Positions 51,404-60,422 of a stretch of 64,000 nucleotides of DNA are shown here, piece by piece. Position 1 is the first letter of the stretch. Every line of letters begins with the position of its first letter. Location of the stretch: the NCBI GenBank assembly GCA_029210695.1, contig JARGFH010000002.1:59445-123444 (forward strand), written 5' to 3'. The notes beneath the pieces were generated by a model that searched no databases, had not been told where the DNA came from, and saw only the letters and a program-made list of their open reading frames with translations. This DNA comes from Acidimicrobiia bacterium (GTDB taxonomy: Bacteria; Actinomycetota; Acidimicrobiia; Spongiisociales; JAHEDJ01). Both the position numbers and the translations under genes were made by a program.

Positions 51404-52204
51404 ATGCCGTTGGAAACGCTGTCTCCAAGTCGGGCGAGCGACTACAAGCAATGCCCGCAACTCTTCAAGTTCCGGGCAATAGATCGCATACCCGAACCGG
51501 TCACGATCTACCAGGCCCGGGGAACCACCGCGCACCTCGCTCTGCAGGAGCTGTACGACCTCTCACCGGAGGAGCGCACACCGGAAGCCCTCTACGACCT
51601 CTTCCGCAAGGCGTGGACGGAGCTGCGCACGACAGAAGAGTATGCCGACCTGTTTAGTTCTGATGACGAGGAGCGCATGTGGGGTGTTGAGAGCCTTGCA
51701 CTCCTGGCCAACTACTTCACCGTCGAGGACCCCGTTGAGGTGAGTCCTCGCGATCGCGAGCTGGACATGCTCGAGGATTTGGGGGGCATCACCATTCGCG
51801 GCATCCTCGACCGAATCGACGAGCTTCCCGGCGGCGAACTGGTCATCACCGATTACAAGACCGGCAAGGCACCGCCCGAACGATATGCACTCCCGGCGTT
51901 CTTCGCCCTCAAGATCTATGCGCTCTTGATCAGGCACAAGACGGGCCGGACTCCCGTTGAACTCCGCCTGTTGTACCTCAACGGACCGACCCTCTATCGC
52001 CTGCCCGTCGGCGACGCGCATCTGAATGGTATGGACCGCCAGCTCCGGGCACTGTGGGCGGCGATCGACAAGGCCATCGCCGGCGATAACTTCCCGCCGC
52101 GCCCGGGGCAACTGTGCAACTGGTGTTCCTACCAGGATCGGTGCCCCGCCTTCGCCGACAACGATGCGGAAGGCGATGACCAGACCTTGGCGAGCACCGC
52201 ATGA
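51404..52204 (+). CDS. Cas4/RecB-like PD-(D/E)XK nuclease with Fe-S cysteines
   Basis: The 266-residue product starts MPLETLSPSRASDYKQCPQLF, with a lone N-terminal Cys17. The nuclease core GILDRIDELPGGELVITDYKTGK (about 133-152) supplies the D...D-X-K metal site. The C-terminal CNWCSYQDRC (C-X2-C-X5-C, about 238) completes the four Cys of an Fe-S cluster as in AddB and Cas4. It is a stand-alone nuclease with no helicase domain. It overlaps the next small gene by 4 nt and lies 390 bp upstream of adnA, so a role in end processing with AdnAB is plausible but unproven. Confidence 0.9.
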   Translation: MPLETLSPSRASDYKQCPQLFKFRAIDRIPEPVTIYQARGTTAHLALQELYDLSPEERTPEALYDLFRKAWTELRTTEEYADLFSSDDEERMWGVESLALLANYFTVEDPVEVSPRDRELDMLEDLGGITIRGILDRIDELPGGELVITDYKTGKAPPERYALPAFFALKIYALLIRHKTGRTPVELRLLYLNGPTLYRLPVGDAHLNGMDRQLRALWAAIDKAIAGDNFPPRPGQLCNWCSYQDRCPAFADNDAEGDDQTLASTA

Positions 52205-52392
52205 CGTCTTCACGTGATGAGATGGCGGCGCTTCGGGAGCGGTTCGGCACCGGCATCGAGGTCATTTTCGATGGACCACCCGAGTCGTGTCCGACGTGCG
52301 ATCACGCAATCGAGCAGCTCACCCTCGCTCTGGATCTTTCGGGCCTCGATCCCCTGACGTGTGCAGGCTGTGGCGCGGTACTGGCCGCCTGA
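52201..52392 (+). CDS. Small zinc-ribbon-like protein
   Basis: The 63-residue product carries two CXXC pairs (ESCPTCDHA and LTCAGCGAV) about 30 residues apart with a helix between, which fits a zinc ribbon. ATG 52201 overlaps the stop of the nuclease by 4 nt, so the two are co-translated. No named family is recognised. It could be an accessory to the nuclease. Confidence 0.7.
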   Translation: MTSSRDEMAALRERFGTGIEVIFDGPPESCPTCDHAIEQLTLALDLSGLDPLTCAGCGAVLAA

Positions 52393-52439
52393 CATTGGCG
52401 CGCCCATCTGTTGAGTGCTTTTCTGTCACACCCGCCCGA

Positions 52440-52445
52440 TAGCTT
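52440..52445 (+). promoter_or_regulatory. -10 box for the 38-residue CPIC protein
   Basis: TAGCTT lies 6 nt before the ATG at 52452. Confidence 0.4.
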
Positions 52446-52451
52446 GTTGGT

Positions 52452-52568
52452 ATGAACACAACGCACCATCTTCAGCAACTTCTGTCGGAAGCCGGCATCG
52501 AGTTCGAGGAGGTCTTCGCCGATCGAGACTGTCCCATCTGCGGAAGGGCTCACCAACTCGCTGCCTGA
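52452..52568 (+). CDS. Candidate 38-residue cysteine-pair protein
   Basis: ATG 52452 to TGA 52568 encodes MNTTHHLQQLLSEAGIEF continuing to RDCPICGRAHQLAA. There is one CXXC pair and several His, so metal binding is possible. A -10 hexamer 6 nt upstream would give a leaderless transcript, like that of the nuclease gene 1 kb before. It ends 25 bp before adnA and may be cotranscribed with it. No family is recognised. Confidence 0.55.
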   Translation: MNTTHHLQQLLSEAGIEFEEVFADRDCPICGRAHQLAA

Positions 52569-52593
52569 GCATCGACCTACCCTCCTGGGAAAC

Positions 52594-55590
52594 ATGACTG
52601 AATGGCGGATTGATCCAGACGACTGGCCCGACGCGATCGCGAACGTTGACGGACCGCAAATCGTGGTGGCCGGCCCGGGAACCGGTAAGACCGAGTTCCT
52701 CGTGCGCCGAGTGGTCGAACTCACAGAACGCCACCATCTTCCAGCCGATCGGATGGCCATCCTCACGTTCTCTCGAAGGGCTGCCTCGGACCTGAAGACG
52801 CGTGTGCAGGCGCGCCTCGATCGCTCGATCAGCGAGATCCCGGCCTCCACCTTCCATTCCCTCGCCTTCCGGCTCCTCGAGCACCATGGACGGGAGCGAC
52901 TCGGCTGGGGCGACATGCCTTCGCTCCTCACAGGCCCCGAGCAAGTCGCACTCGTGTCAGAACTGCTGTCGTCGGAAAACCAGCGGAGATGGCCGGTGCT
53001 CTTTCGACCCCTCCTCGGGTCGATGACCTTCGCCGAAGAGGTCGCCGACTTCATCATGCGCAGTCGTGAGCATCTCCTCGATGATGCCGGGCTTCGTGCA
53101 TTGGCCGCCGATCGGGCCGACTGGCGGGCGTTGCCCGATTTCCTGGTCCGGTACACGACAGAACTCTCGAAACGAGCGCGCCTCGATTACGGATCTCTTC
53201 AATCCCTGGCCGTCGATCTCCTCGAGGATCCAGCCGTGCAGGAGGAAGTCGCAGAGCAGTTCCACTACGTGATCGTCGATGAGTACCAGGACACAACGGC
53301 CGCCCAATCCGAGATGCTCCTTCGGCTGACCGCCCACCATCGCAATCTCACCGTTGCGGCCGACCCCTATCAATCCGTGTACTCGTTTCGCGGCGCCGAA
53401 TTGCACAACGTCGTCGAATTCCCGGATCGGTTCAAGGACCAGGACGGGACACCGGCCAGGCGACTGGTTCTCACCACATCATTTCGCGTGCCAGCTGAGA
53501 TCCTGTCCGCCGCCGTTCGCCTGACCTCCGGCGGCGACCTACCCGGTGGGGCCGGGCCTGTCGTTCCGGCCCCACACAGCGGCCGGGTTGAAATTCGGAA
53601 GTTCCGGCAACAGTCGGAAGAAGCCGACTGGATCGCCTCTGAAGTCGAGCGACTACACATCGAAGAGCAACTCCCCATCGAACGTATGGCCGTGTTGGTC
53701 CGGTCGAAGCGCCACTTCCTGCCCGAGTTGTCGCGGGCACTCGAACGCCGCTCAATCTCGCACGATCTCCCGGATGCCCGCCTGGTCGACCACCCGGCCA
53801 TCCGCATCGTCTTTGATGTCGTGCAGGCGGCACACCCAGACGGGATGGGCAGCAGACTGGACACAGATCGAGTCGTCAGACGACTCCTGTTGGGCCCCCT
53901 TGTCGGAGTACCGCTGAGCGTCGAGCGGGACGCCTATCGCCTTCGATTGCGCACGGATGATTCGTGGCCCGCCATCCTCCGTTCCTCGGTACCGGGAACC
54001 GATGCGTTGGCGGACCTGATCGAGACACCGGACTGGGCAGTCACCGGGTCTGCTGCTCAGGGTTTCTGGACGCTGTGGAACTCACTCCCCCAGTTCGCCG
54101 GGTTGGTTCACGATCCCGACCGCGCTGATTTCCGATCAGCGTGGGCGGCCTTCACCCAGGTCCTCGGCCGCCAGGAGGCCCGCGACCCGAACCTGACGCT
54201 GGCGGAGTACGTCGCGCTGGCCGACCGAGAGGACTTCGAGGCCACTCCCCTCCTCCGCTATGCCGGGGATGCCTCCGAACGTCTGACACTCACCACCCTC
54301 CACCAGTCAAAAGGCCTAAGTTTCGACGTGGTCTTCATCGCGGACGCCGTGGAAGGAGTCATGCCCGACCTACGCCGTCAGCGGTCGATTCTTCAAACCC
54401 GCCTGCTCTCTCCCAATCATGATCCGGATCCGCATGCAGCCCGTCGATTCCGGCTCCAGGAAGAAATGCGACTCGCCTACACCGCTATGACCAGAGCAAC
54501 CCGGCGAGTCGTGTGGACTGCCACGGACGCCGGAAGTGATGACCCGCAGCGGCGACCGAGCCGATTCCTATCGGCCATCGGAGTCGAATCGTTCGACGTG
54601 GTACCGGAAAGAGGCTCCCCGATGGATGCTGAGGATCGGCTGCCGGTCACACCCGCCGAAGCCGAGGCCCACCTCAGGCGCATGATCGCCGACCCGGAGA
54701 TTCCGGCCTCGCGTCGCCTCGCCGCGGTTACCACCCTCCACAACCGCCCGAACCCGGCCATTCGTTCCGTCGAGCAGTTCGCCCGCATGCGGGCACGAGG
54801 CTCGGATTCCGGGATCGTCGGACCGGACCTCAGATTGTCGCCCAGTCAGGCGGAGAGCTACGACATGTGCCCGAGGAAGTACGTCCTCGAACGGCGACTC
54901 AACGCGGCAGGTCAAGCTGGTCCATACGCGTCGTTCGGTCGCCTCATCCACGATGTTCTGGAAGACACGGAGCGGGAAGCCGTGGCCGGAGAGTCGACGC
55001 ATGGGTCGATCGAACGCGCCCTCGAGCACCTAGAGCGGCACTTCGCTTCTGCTGATTTCGGCCCGAAGGCTCGCCGGGAGGCGTGGCACAAGAGAGCGGA
55101 GCGGCTCCTGCGGAACATGTATGCCTCCTGGATCCGCCCGAACGCAGTACCGGTACTCCTCGAACACGCGCTCGAGTCGACGATCGACGACATCCCCTGG
55201 CGAGGCAGGGCAGATCGCATCGAACGCACCGGCGATGATCGTCTGCGGATCGTCGATTACAAGACGACCGCCTCGCCGAAGTCCGCCGCTGAAGCAGCGA
55301 CCTCCATTCAACTGGCTTTCTACTTGTTGGCCGCCAGATCGGACGAGGCTGTGACCGCGTTCGGGGAGCCGGCGGAAGCTGAGTTCTGGTATCCGCTGGC
55401 CAAGCGCAAGCAGCAGTGGTCTGCACTGGATCCCGCCGAACTCGAGGTGGTAGTCGAGACGATGGCATCGATCGGACGGAACATCGCAAAGGAAGAGTGG
55501 GCACCGACCGTCGGAGTCACCTGCTCTCGATGCTCCGTGCGGATCTCCTGTCCCGAATGGCCCGAAGGCCGGGAGTCGTTCGCCCGATGA
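52594..55590 (+). CDS. adnA: AdnA-like helicase-nuclease subunit
   Basis: AdnAB is the actinobacterial motor-nuclease that resects double-strand breaks. The 998-residue product has an N-terminal UvrD-like helicase: VVAGPGTGKTEFLVRRVVE (Walker A, ~25), YVIVDEYQDTTAAQS (Walker B, ~228), VAADPYQSVYSFRGAE and LTTLHQSKGLSFDVVFI (~568). The C-terminal RecB nuclease follows (from ~750): SYDMCPRKYVLERRL, GRADRIERTGDDRLRIVDYKTT and CSRCSVRISCPEW, giving the four Fe-S Cys. It lacks a clear Q motif. The stop overlaps the next ATG by 4 nt. Subunit naming follows gene order in mycobacteria. Confidence 0.9.
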   Translation: MTEWRIDPDDWPDAIANVDGPQIVVAGPGTGKTEFLVRRVVELTERHHLPADRMAILTFSRRAASDLKTRVQARLDRSISEIPASTFHSLAFRLLEHHGRERLGWGDMPSLLTGPEQVALVSELLSSENQRRWPVLFRPLLGSMTFAEEVADFIMRSREHLLDDAGLRALAADRADWRALPDFLVRYTTELSKRARLDYGSLQSLAVDLLEDPAVQEEVAEQFHYVIVDEYQDTTAAQSEMLLRLTAHHRNLTVAADPYQSVYSFRGAELHNVVEFPDRFKDQDGTPARRLVLTTSFRVPAEILSAAVRLTSGGDLPGGAGPVVPAPHSGRVEIRKFRQQSEEADWIASEVERLHIEEQLPIERMAVLVRSKRHFLPELSRALERRSISHDLPDARLVDHPAIRIVFDVVQAAHPDGMGSRLDTDRVVRRLLLGPLVGVPLSVERDAYRLRLRTDDSWPAILRSSVPGTDALADLIETPDWAVTGSAAQGFWTLWNSLPQFAGLVHDPDRADFRSAWAAFTQVLGRQEARDPNLTLAEYVALADREDFEATPLLRYAGDASERLTLTTLHQSKGLSFDVVFIADAVEGVMPDLRRQRSILQTRLLSPNHDPDPHAARRFRLQEEMRLAYTAMTRATRRVVWTATDAGSDDPQRRPSRFLSAIGVESFDVVPERGSPMDAEDRLPVTPAEAEAHLRRMIADPEIPASRRLAAVTTLHNRPNPAIRSVEQFARMRARGSDSGIVGPDLRLSPSQAESYDMCPRKYVLERRLNAAGQAGPYASFGRLIHDVLEDTEREAVAGESTHGSIERALEHLERHFASADFGPKARREAWHKRAERLLRNMYASWIRPNAVPVLLEHALESTIDDIPWRGRADRIERTGDDRLRIVDYKTTASPKSAAEAATSIQLAFYLLAARSDEAVTAFGEPAEAEFWYPLAKRKQQWSALDPAELEVVVETMASIGRNIAKEEWAPTVGVTCSRCSVRISCPEWPEGRESFAR

Positions 55591-58500
55591 TTATCACCCC
55601 TACACCCGAACAACTCAGAATCATCGAATACCCGGTCCGGCCGCTGCGCATTGCCGCGGGAGCAGGCACCGGCAAGACCACGACTCTCGCCATGCGAATC
55701 GCACACCTCGTCGAAGCCGGAGCGGCCGAACCGGAACAAGTGCTGGGCATCACCTTCACGAACAAAGCGGCTCAGGAGCTGGGCGAACGCATCGCCGAGA
55801 TGCTGGCGGACACCGTCGAACCGGGCCGCGATGTCGAAATCCACACCTATCACGGGTTCGCCGCCCTCATCCTCAGCGAGTTCGGGGTTCTCGCCGGCGT
55901 TGAACACGAAGCCAGGATCATCACACCGACGTTCGCCCGCCAATTGCTCTTCGACTCGATCAACGCAGGCATATACGAACACCTGGACATCACCTGGCGG
56001 GGAATTGTCGATAGGCCGGCGCGCCTCGCAGCCGACCTCGGTGACAACCTCGCAACCGCGTCGGATTTGGTCGGGCTAACCGCCGGGCAGTCGGGGAAAC
56101 CGTGGGATGAACGCGCCGAACTCGCCGATATCGTCGCACGGTTCGAAGCCGAGAAGCGTCGACTCGGCACGCTCGACTACGCAGACCTCGTCCGCTTGGC
56201 CCACAAGGTCGTCACGGATCATCCAGACGTGGCAAACCGGATTCGCGCCCGATACCGGATCGTGCTGCTCGATGAGTACCAGGACACCAACCCGGCCCAA
56301 CGTGAGCTCCTCTTGAAGATCTTCGGTGACGGCTTCCCGGTGACGGCCGTCGGCGATCCGGATCAAACGATCTACGAGTGGCGCGGTGCGTCGCTCGAGA
56401 ACTTCGCAGCCTTCCCCCGCCACTTCTCAGGCGCCAACTCGCGGCCGGCCGAAACGTACTCGCTGACGATCAACCGCCGATCCGCCCGGGCCATCATCGA
56501 GTTTGCCAACTCCGTTCGTTCCAGAACCGGCGGAGACGTGGGCGCCGATCTGGAGGCCGCCGATACTGCGGGTGCCGGCCTCGTCGCAACACGGTGGACT
56601 CGCACCGCTGTCGACGAAGCCGAATTCATCGCAGATACGATGCTCGAGCTGAGGGAGGATGGGTACGAATGGCGGCAGATGGCGGCACTGTTCCGCAAGA
56701 ACAAGGACATCACGCTCGTACAGCAGGCTCTCGAAGAGCGCAACGTACCCACTGAGGTTGCCAGCATCGGCGGCCTCCTCGCCATCCCGGAAATCGTCGA
56801 TCTGCATGCCTGGCTGCGCATCCTCAACGATCCCGCCGACTCGCCCGCGCTGCTACGCATCCTGCTCGGGAGTCGCTACCGACTCGGCTTCGCCGACGTA
56901 CTCCCCCTCAGCCGATGGACCCGCGCCGGCGACGACCACGAGGACGCTCTGACTCCATCGCTCCTGGAAGCGATCGACGTCCTCGATAACATCGACGTCC
57001 TCGATGACATCGACGGGCTGGCGCAGCCGGCCCGCCGGGCGTTGACCGCCTTCCGATCCGAGTACCGCAACCTGCTTCAGGACGCCCAGGGATCCAGCCT
57101 GGTGGAACTCGCCAGGCGGATACTCCAGGTCACGGGGTCGTGGCAAGAAGTTGAGGCAATGCCCGATCATTCCCGGCTGTCGGTCCGGCTCAATCTCCAT
57201 CGCTTTCTCGACCTTGCCGAGGAGTGGAGTCCCCTCGAAGGGAGACCTTCGCTACCCGCATTCCTCGACTACCTCGATGAGATGGTCGAAGGCAACGGCG
57301 ACGAACTCACTCCCGCTCGCCTCAGCGGTCAAGATGCGGTTGCCCTCCTCACCGTGCACCGGGCGAAGGGACTGGAGTGGCCGATCGTGTTCATACCGGC
57401 AACGTACAAGTCCAATTTCCCGTCGGGGGTCAGGTCATACGAAGATCCCTTCGAGAAAGCCCACGTACTCCCCCACGAATTGCGCCTGGACCGCGACACC
57501 CTCCCATCGTTGTCAGCGTCCATGGACATCACCGCCAGACGGGCGGTCCTCAAGGAGCAATCGGATCGACAGGAGTGGAGAACCGCCTACGTCGCTGCCA
57601 CCAGGGCCAAGGAGCGACTCTATCTGTCTGGAGCGCATTGGTACGGGTCACCGGAGCCGCGCAAGCAGGCGGTCAAACCGGGAGAACTATTCGAGCTTGC
57701 GACTTCTTGCGCGGAAGACCTCGGAAACGACGAAGCCGGGGACCGGCCCGAACTGCTCAGATATGAACCTGTGGGCGACGGCGCACCCGATCCAGTCTTC
57801 CCCGATGGATGGGACGCCGCCCTGCGGGCCATGCGCGAGGATCGCGGGTGGGCAGAGCGACGAGCGACCCAACTGGGGGTCGCCGGCGCATACCATGAGC
57901 GGGTGGACCACTACCAGGACAAGCTGTTCCGGATTCCCGAGACGCCGCCACCGGTTGGACCGGAGCCCCTCCTCACATCGGTCACCGGATTGGTCACGTA
58001 CGCAATCTGCCCGCAAAGGTTCTATTGGTCTGAAGTTGATCGCTTGCCGCGAAGGCCCTCGTCGGCCGCCAGACGGGGTGTCGAGATACATCGCCGTATC
58101 GAACTTCACAATCGAGGTGAGGTGCCGCTGGACGACTTCACAGAGGATGCTTACGACATTGGTCCGTCGGATGCGGGATCCGCCGGCACCCGGCCTTTCG
58201 AGGCATTTCTCGAATCCAGGTTCGCCGCCACGGCCCCACTGCTCATCGAAGCCCCATTCGATCTCCGAGTCGGCTCGTCGACGATCCGGGGAAGGATAGA
58301 TGCCGTTTACGCCCCGGAAGCGGGCCACTGGGAGATCGTCGACTTCAAGTCGGGGGCACCATCCAAACTCGCCGCCACGGCGGTGCAGCTCGAAGCGTAT
58401 GCCCTGGCCGCTACCGAAGTGCCGTTCACCCTGCAGCGACCGAGCACGATCGACGTGACGTTTGCCTATCTCGGTGGTGGGCTTCAGACGGTGAGCGAAC

Positions 58501-58664
58501 GGGCGGACGAGGAGTGGATTCACAACGCCAGAGACCATGTGACGACGCTGCTCGACAACATCACAGACGAGGTTTGGGATGCGTCGCCCTCGTCGGCTTG
58601 CCGGCATTGCGATTTCGCCCGCTTCTGTGACGCCGGCACCCTCTGGTTGAAAGATCACCAGTAA
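55587..58664 (+). CDS. adnB: AdnB-like helicase-nuclease subunit
   Basis: The 1025-residue partner begins MIITPTPEQLRIIEYP (Q motif), has Walker A AAGAGTGKTTTLAMRIAHL, IVLLDEYQDTNPAQRELL (~228), GDPDQTIYEWRGAS, LTVHRAKGLEWPIVFIP (~590), and a C-terminal RecB nuclease: ICPQRFYWSEVDRL (~808), GRIDAVYAPEAGHWEIVDFKSG (~900-920) and CRHCDFARFC (~1005). Start ATG 55587 overlaps the adnA stop. A tandem IDVLDNIDVLDDIDGL stretch from an 18-bp duplication lies near residue 465. Both motor and nuclease motifs look intact. Confidence 0.92.
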   Translation: MIITPTPEQLRIIEYPVRPLRIAAGAGTGKTTTLAMRIAHLVEAGAAEPEQVLGITFTNKAAQELGERIAEMLADTVEPGRDVEIHTYHGFAALILSEFGVLAGVEHEARIITPTFARQLLFDSINAGIYEHLDITWRGIVDRPARLAADLGDNLATASDLVGLTAGQSGKPWDERAELADIVARFEAEKRRLGTLDYADLVRLAHKVVTDHPDVANRIRARYRIVLLDEYQDTNPAQRELLLKIFGDGFPVTAVGDPDQTIYEWRGASLENFAAFPRHFSGANSRPAETYSLTINRRSARAIIEFANSVRSRTGGDVGADLEAADTAGAGLVATRWTRTAVDEAEFIADTMLELREDGYEWRQMAALFRKNKDITLVQQALEERNVPTEVASIGGLLAIPEIVDLHAWLRILNDPADSPALLRILLGSRYRLGFADVLPLSRWTRAGDDHEDALTPSLLEAIDVLDNIDVLDDIDGLAQPARRALTAFRSEYRNLLQDAQGSSLVELARRILQVTGSWQEVEAMPDHSRLSVRLNLHRFLDLAEEWSPLEGRPSLPAFLDYLDEMVEGNGDELTPARLSGQDAVALLTVHRAKGLEWPIVFIPATYKSNFPSGVRSYEDPFEKAHVLPHELRLDRDTLPSLSASMDITARRAVLKEQSDRQEWRTAYVAATRAKERLYLSGAHWYGSPEPRKQAVKPGELFELATSCAEDLGNDEAGDRPELLRYEPVGDGAPDPVFPDGWDAALRAMREDRGWAERRATQLGVAGAYHERVDHYQDKLFRIPETPPPVGPEPLLTSVTGLVTYAICPQRFYWSEVDRLPRRPSSAARRGVEIHRRIELHNRGEVPLDDFTEDAYDIGPSDAGSAGTRPFEAFLESRFAATAPLLIEAPFDLRVGSSTIRGRIDAVYAPEAGHWEIVDFKSGAPSKLAATAVQLEAYALAATEVPFTLQRPSTIDVTFAYLGGGLQTVSERADEEWIHNARDHVTTLLDNITDEVWDASPSSACRHCDFARFCDAGTLWLKDHQ

Positions 58665-58710
58665 CCAGGGTCGAGTGGATGGACTAGGTTCCAGGGCAAG
58701 GAGGTAGGAC

Positions 58711-59352
58711 ATGGCCGTCTTGAGAATCTGGAGCGATCTACGGTGTCCGTGGGCCTACATCGCCACCGTCCGCCTACACCGCATGAGAGACCACCTGTCG
58801 GCGGACGAAGTGATGTTCGAGCACCGTGCCTATCCGCTCGAATTGACTGAAAGCGGTTTGCGTTCGGAACAGGAGGCCCGAGCTGAACTGGCGGTGGCAG
58901 CACAACTCGAGTCGAGCGCCTTCAGCTTGTACGACAATCCCACGTGGCCCACGTCGTACCTCACCGCATTCGAAGCGCAGAAGTGGGGCTACTCGCTCAG
59001 TCAGGAAGTCGGCGAGCAACTCGACTTCGCGCTCCGAAAGGCGTTCTTCATGCATGGCCACGACCTCAGCATGCGCAGCGAGATCCTGACGGTGGCCCGA
59101 ACCGAGCAACTACCCGTGGACCAGCTCACCAAGGCGCTCGACGATGGCCACTTCCGCAAGGCTGTGATGACCGACTTCGAAGAAGCGACCAACATCGACA
59201 TCGAAGGCTCCCCGCAAGTGGTCTTGCCAGACGGCGCAACGCACCACAATCCGGGAACAACGATTCGGTGGCAAAGGGGACTTCCGATCATTGAATCCGA
59301 CCATCCGTCGGTCTATGAGGAGCTAATTCAGTTAGGGGCTGTCGATTGGTGA
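58711..59352 (+). CDS. DsbA/FrnE-family thioredoxin-fold protein
   Basis: The 213-residue product starts after AAGGAGG and begins MAVLRIWSDLRCPWAYIATVRLH. The usual CXXC of oxidoreductases is CPWA here, so only one Cys remains, as in 2-hydroxychromene-2-carboxylate isomerase/FrnE-like members. The helical insert and the cis-Pro region GSPQVVLPDG are conserved. It has no signal peptide, so it acts in the cytoplasm, probably with glutathione or mycothiol-type thiols. Its stop is 1 bp from the convergent dtd stop. Confidence 0.88.
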   Translation: MAVLRIWSDLRCPWAYIATVRLHRMRDHLSADEVMFEHRAYPLELTESGLRSEQEARAELAVAAQLESSAFSLYDNPTWPTSYLTAFEAQKWGYSLSQEVGEQLDFALRKAFFMHGHDLSMRSEILTVARTEQLPVDQLTKALDDGHFRKAVMTDFEEATNIDIEGSPQVVLPDGATHHNPGTTIRWQRGLPIIESDHPSVYEELIQLGAVDW

Positions 59353-59353
59353 G

Positions 59354-59806
59354 CTAGCTCACCCGACCGCCTGCAACCTCGACCACAATGGTCACCGGAC
59401 CGTCGTTGACGAGTTCGACCTGCATCTTTGCCCCGAATCGACCGGATGCGACCGGAACCGACTCTCCCAGCCGCCGGGTCAGAGACTCGATCAGTGGTTC
59501 GGCGAGTTCAGGCCCGGCGGCCGCCACAAAAGACGGGCGCTTCCCGCGACGCAAATCGCTGTAGAGGGTGAATTGACTCACCACCAGGATCGACCCGCCG
59601 GTTTCGACCACCGACCTGTTCATCTTCCCGGCCTCGTCCCGGAAGATCCGCAGCCCGAGCAGTTTGTCGGCAAGGATCGTGGCGTCGGCCTCGGTATCCC
59701 CGTCCGTGGCACCCACCAGCACCAGCAAACCGGGTCCGATAGAACCGACGGTGGCGCCGCCGGTTCGCACCTCCGCCCGCGCCACGCGCTGGATTACAGC
59801 TCGCAT
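59354..59806 (-). CDS. dtd: D-aminoacyl-tRNA deacylase
   Basis: Dtd frees tRNAs charged with D-amino acids or glycine. The 150-residue product begins [13 protein letters not shown] and has the signature [17 protein letters not shown] and the cross-subunit Gly-Pro VNDGPVTI at its C-terminus. It has TAGAGT 6 nt before the ATG and no ribosome site, so it is probably leaderless. A perfect 10-bp inverted repeat lies against its start codon. Confidence 0.96.
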   Translation of the reverse strand: MRAVIQRVARAEVRTGGATVGSIGPGLLVLVGATDGDTEADATILADKLLGLRIFRDEAGKMNRSVVETGGSILVVSQFTLYSDLRRGKRPSFVAAAGPELAEPLIESLTRRLGESVPVASGRFGAKMQVELVNDGPVTIVVEVAGGRVS

Positions 59807-59830
59807 GGGGGAACTCTACCGAGTTCCCCC
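59807..59830. repeat. Perfect inverted repeat abutting the dtd start
   Basis: GGGGGAACTC (59807-59816) and GAGTTCCCCC (59821-59830) are perfect complements around a 4-nt loop TACC. The element overlaps the last codons of the cNMP-binding gene, the -10 hexamer TAGAGT and the dtd leader. It may be an operator or a hairpin controlling dtd; there is no T-tract after it. Confidence 0.75.
59813..59818 (-). promoter_or_regulatory. -10 box for leaderless dtd gene
   Basis: TAGAGT on the minus strand lies 6 nt before the dtd ATG. Its TAG is also the stop codon of the upstream cNMP-binding gene. Confidence 0.45.
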
Positions 59831-60286
59831 GTTTCTCCGGTAGGCCTCCAGTAGCTGGAACCGGGTTGCCTGAAGCCGTGACCCGAGGGCGACGACGAAC
59901 AGGCCCAGCAGGTCGTACCCGAGCGTGTGATCTTCATCGCAGGCAGCACGTACTGCGTCACCGTCAAACCGCAGCATGCGAGTTGGGGCAACGGTCCGGG
60001 TGGTGAACTGCCAGCGGTGGGGCGGATAGAGCCAGGAGATCCCGAGCAGGTTGCCGGGCTTGAGCATCTGGATCACGATCGGCGGCTTCGGGGGATCCTC
60101 GATCTCGAGTGCAACGCGACCCTCCGAGACAAGGAAGAAGTCGATCGCCGGCTCGTTTTGTCTGAAGAGAATGGCACCTTGTGGGAAGCTCAGCTCGTCA
60201 ACGAAATTGGAGAGGAAACTCAGGTGCTCTTCGCTGAGACCTTCCAGGAACGGTTGCCGTTCCAGTTCGGATACAAGATCGATCAT
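59816..60286 (-). CDS. Cyclic-nucleotide-binding domain protein without helix-turn-helix
   Basis: The ~156-residue product is a single Crp-type cNMP-binding domain: FVDELSFPQGAILFRQNEPAIDFFLVSEGRVALEI, then a jelly-roll continuation and a C-terminal helix. There is no DNA-binding domain, so it is a sensor or partner-binding module. ATG 60286 has GGAGG at 9 nt; an upstream ATG at 60310 is less likely. It is divergent from plsB. Confidence 0.88.
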   Translation of the reverse strand: MIDLVSELERQPFLEGLSEEHLSFLSNFVDELSFPQGAILFRQNEPAIDFFLVSEGRVALEIEDPPKPPIVIQMLKPGNLLGISWLYPPHRWQFTTRTVAPTRMLRFDGDAVRAACDEDHTLGYDLLGLFVVALGSRLQATRFQLLEAYRRNGGTR

Positions 60287-60409
60287 CGGCTGCAGCCTCC
60301 GCTGTTTCACCTCTTACCGTACGGGCATCGAAGAGGAAGATGTAGAGGCATGTAGCAGTATTCGGAACAGACTCTGGACCCTTGGCAGCGAAGGCGGACC
60401 GCCCGGGAA

Positions 60410-60415
60410 TACAAT
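60410..60415 (+). promoter_or_regulatory. -10 box for leaderless plsB gene
   Basis: TACAAT is followed by 7 nt and the ATG at 60423. Confidence 0.5.
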
Positions 60416-60422
60416 CGGGGAA

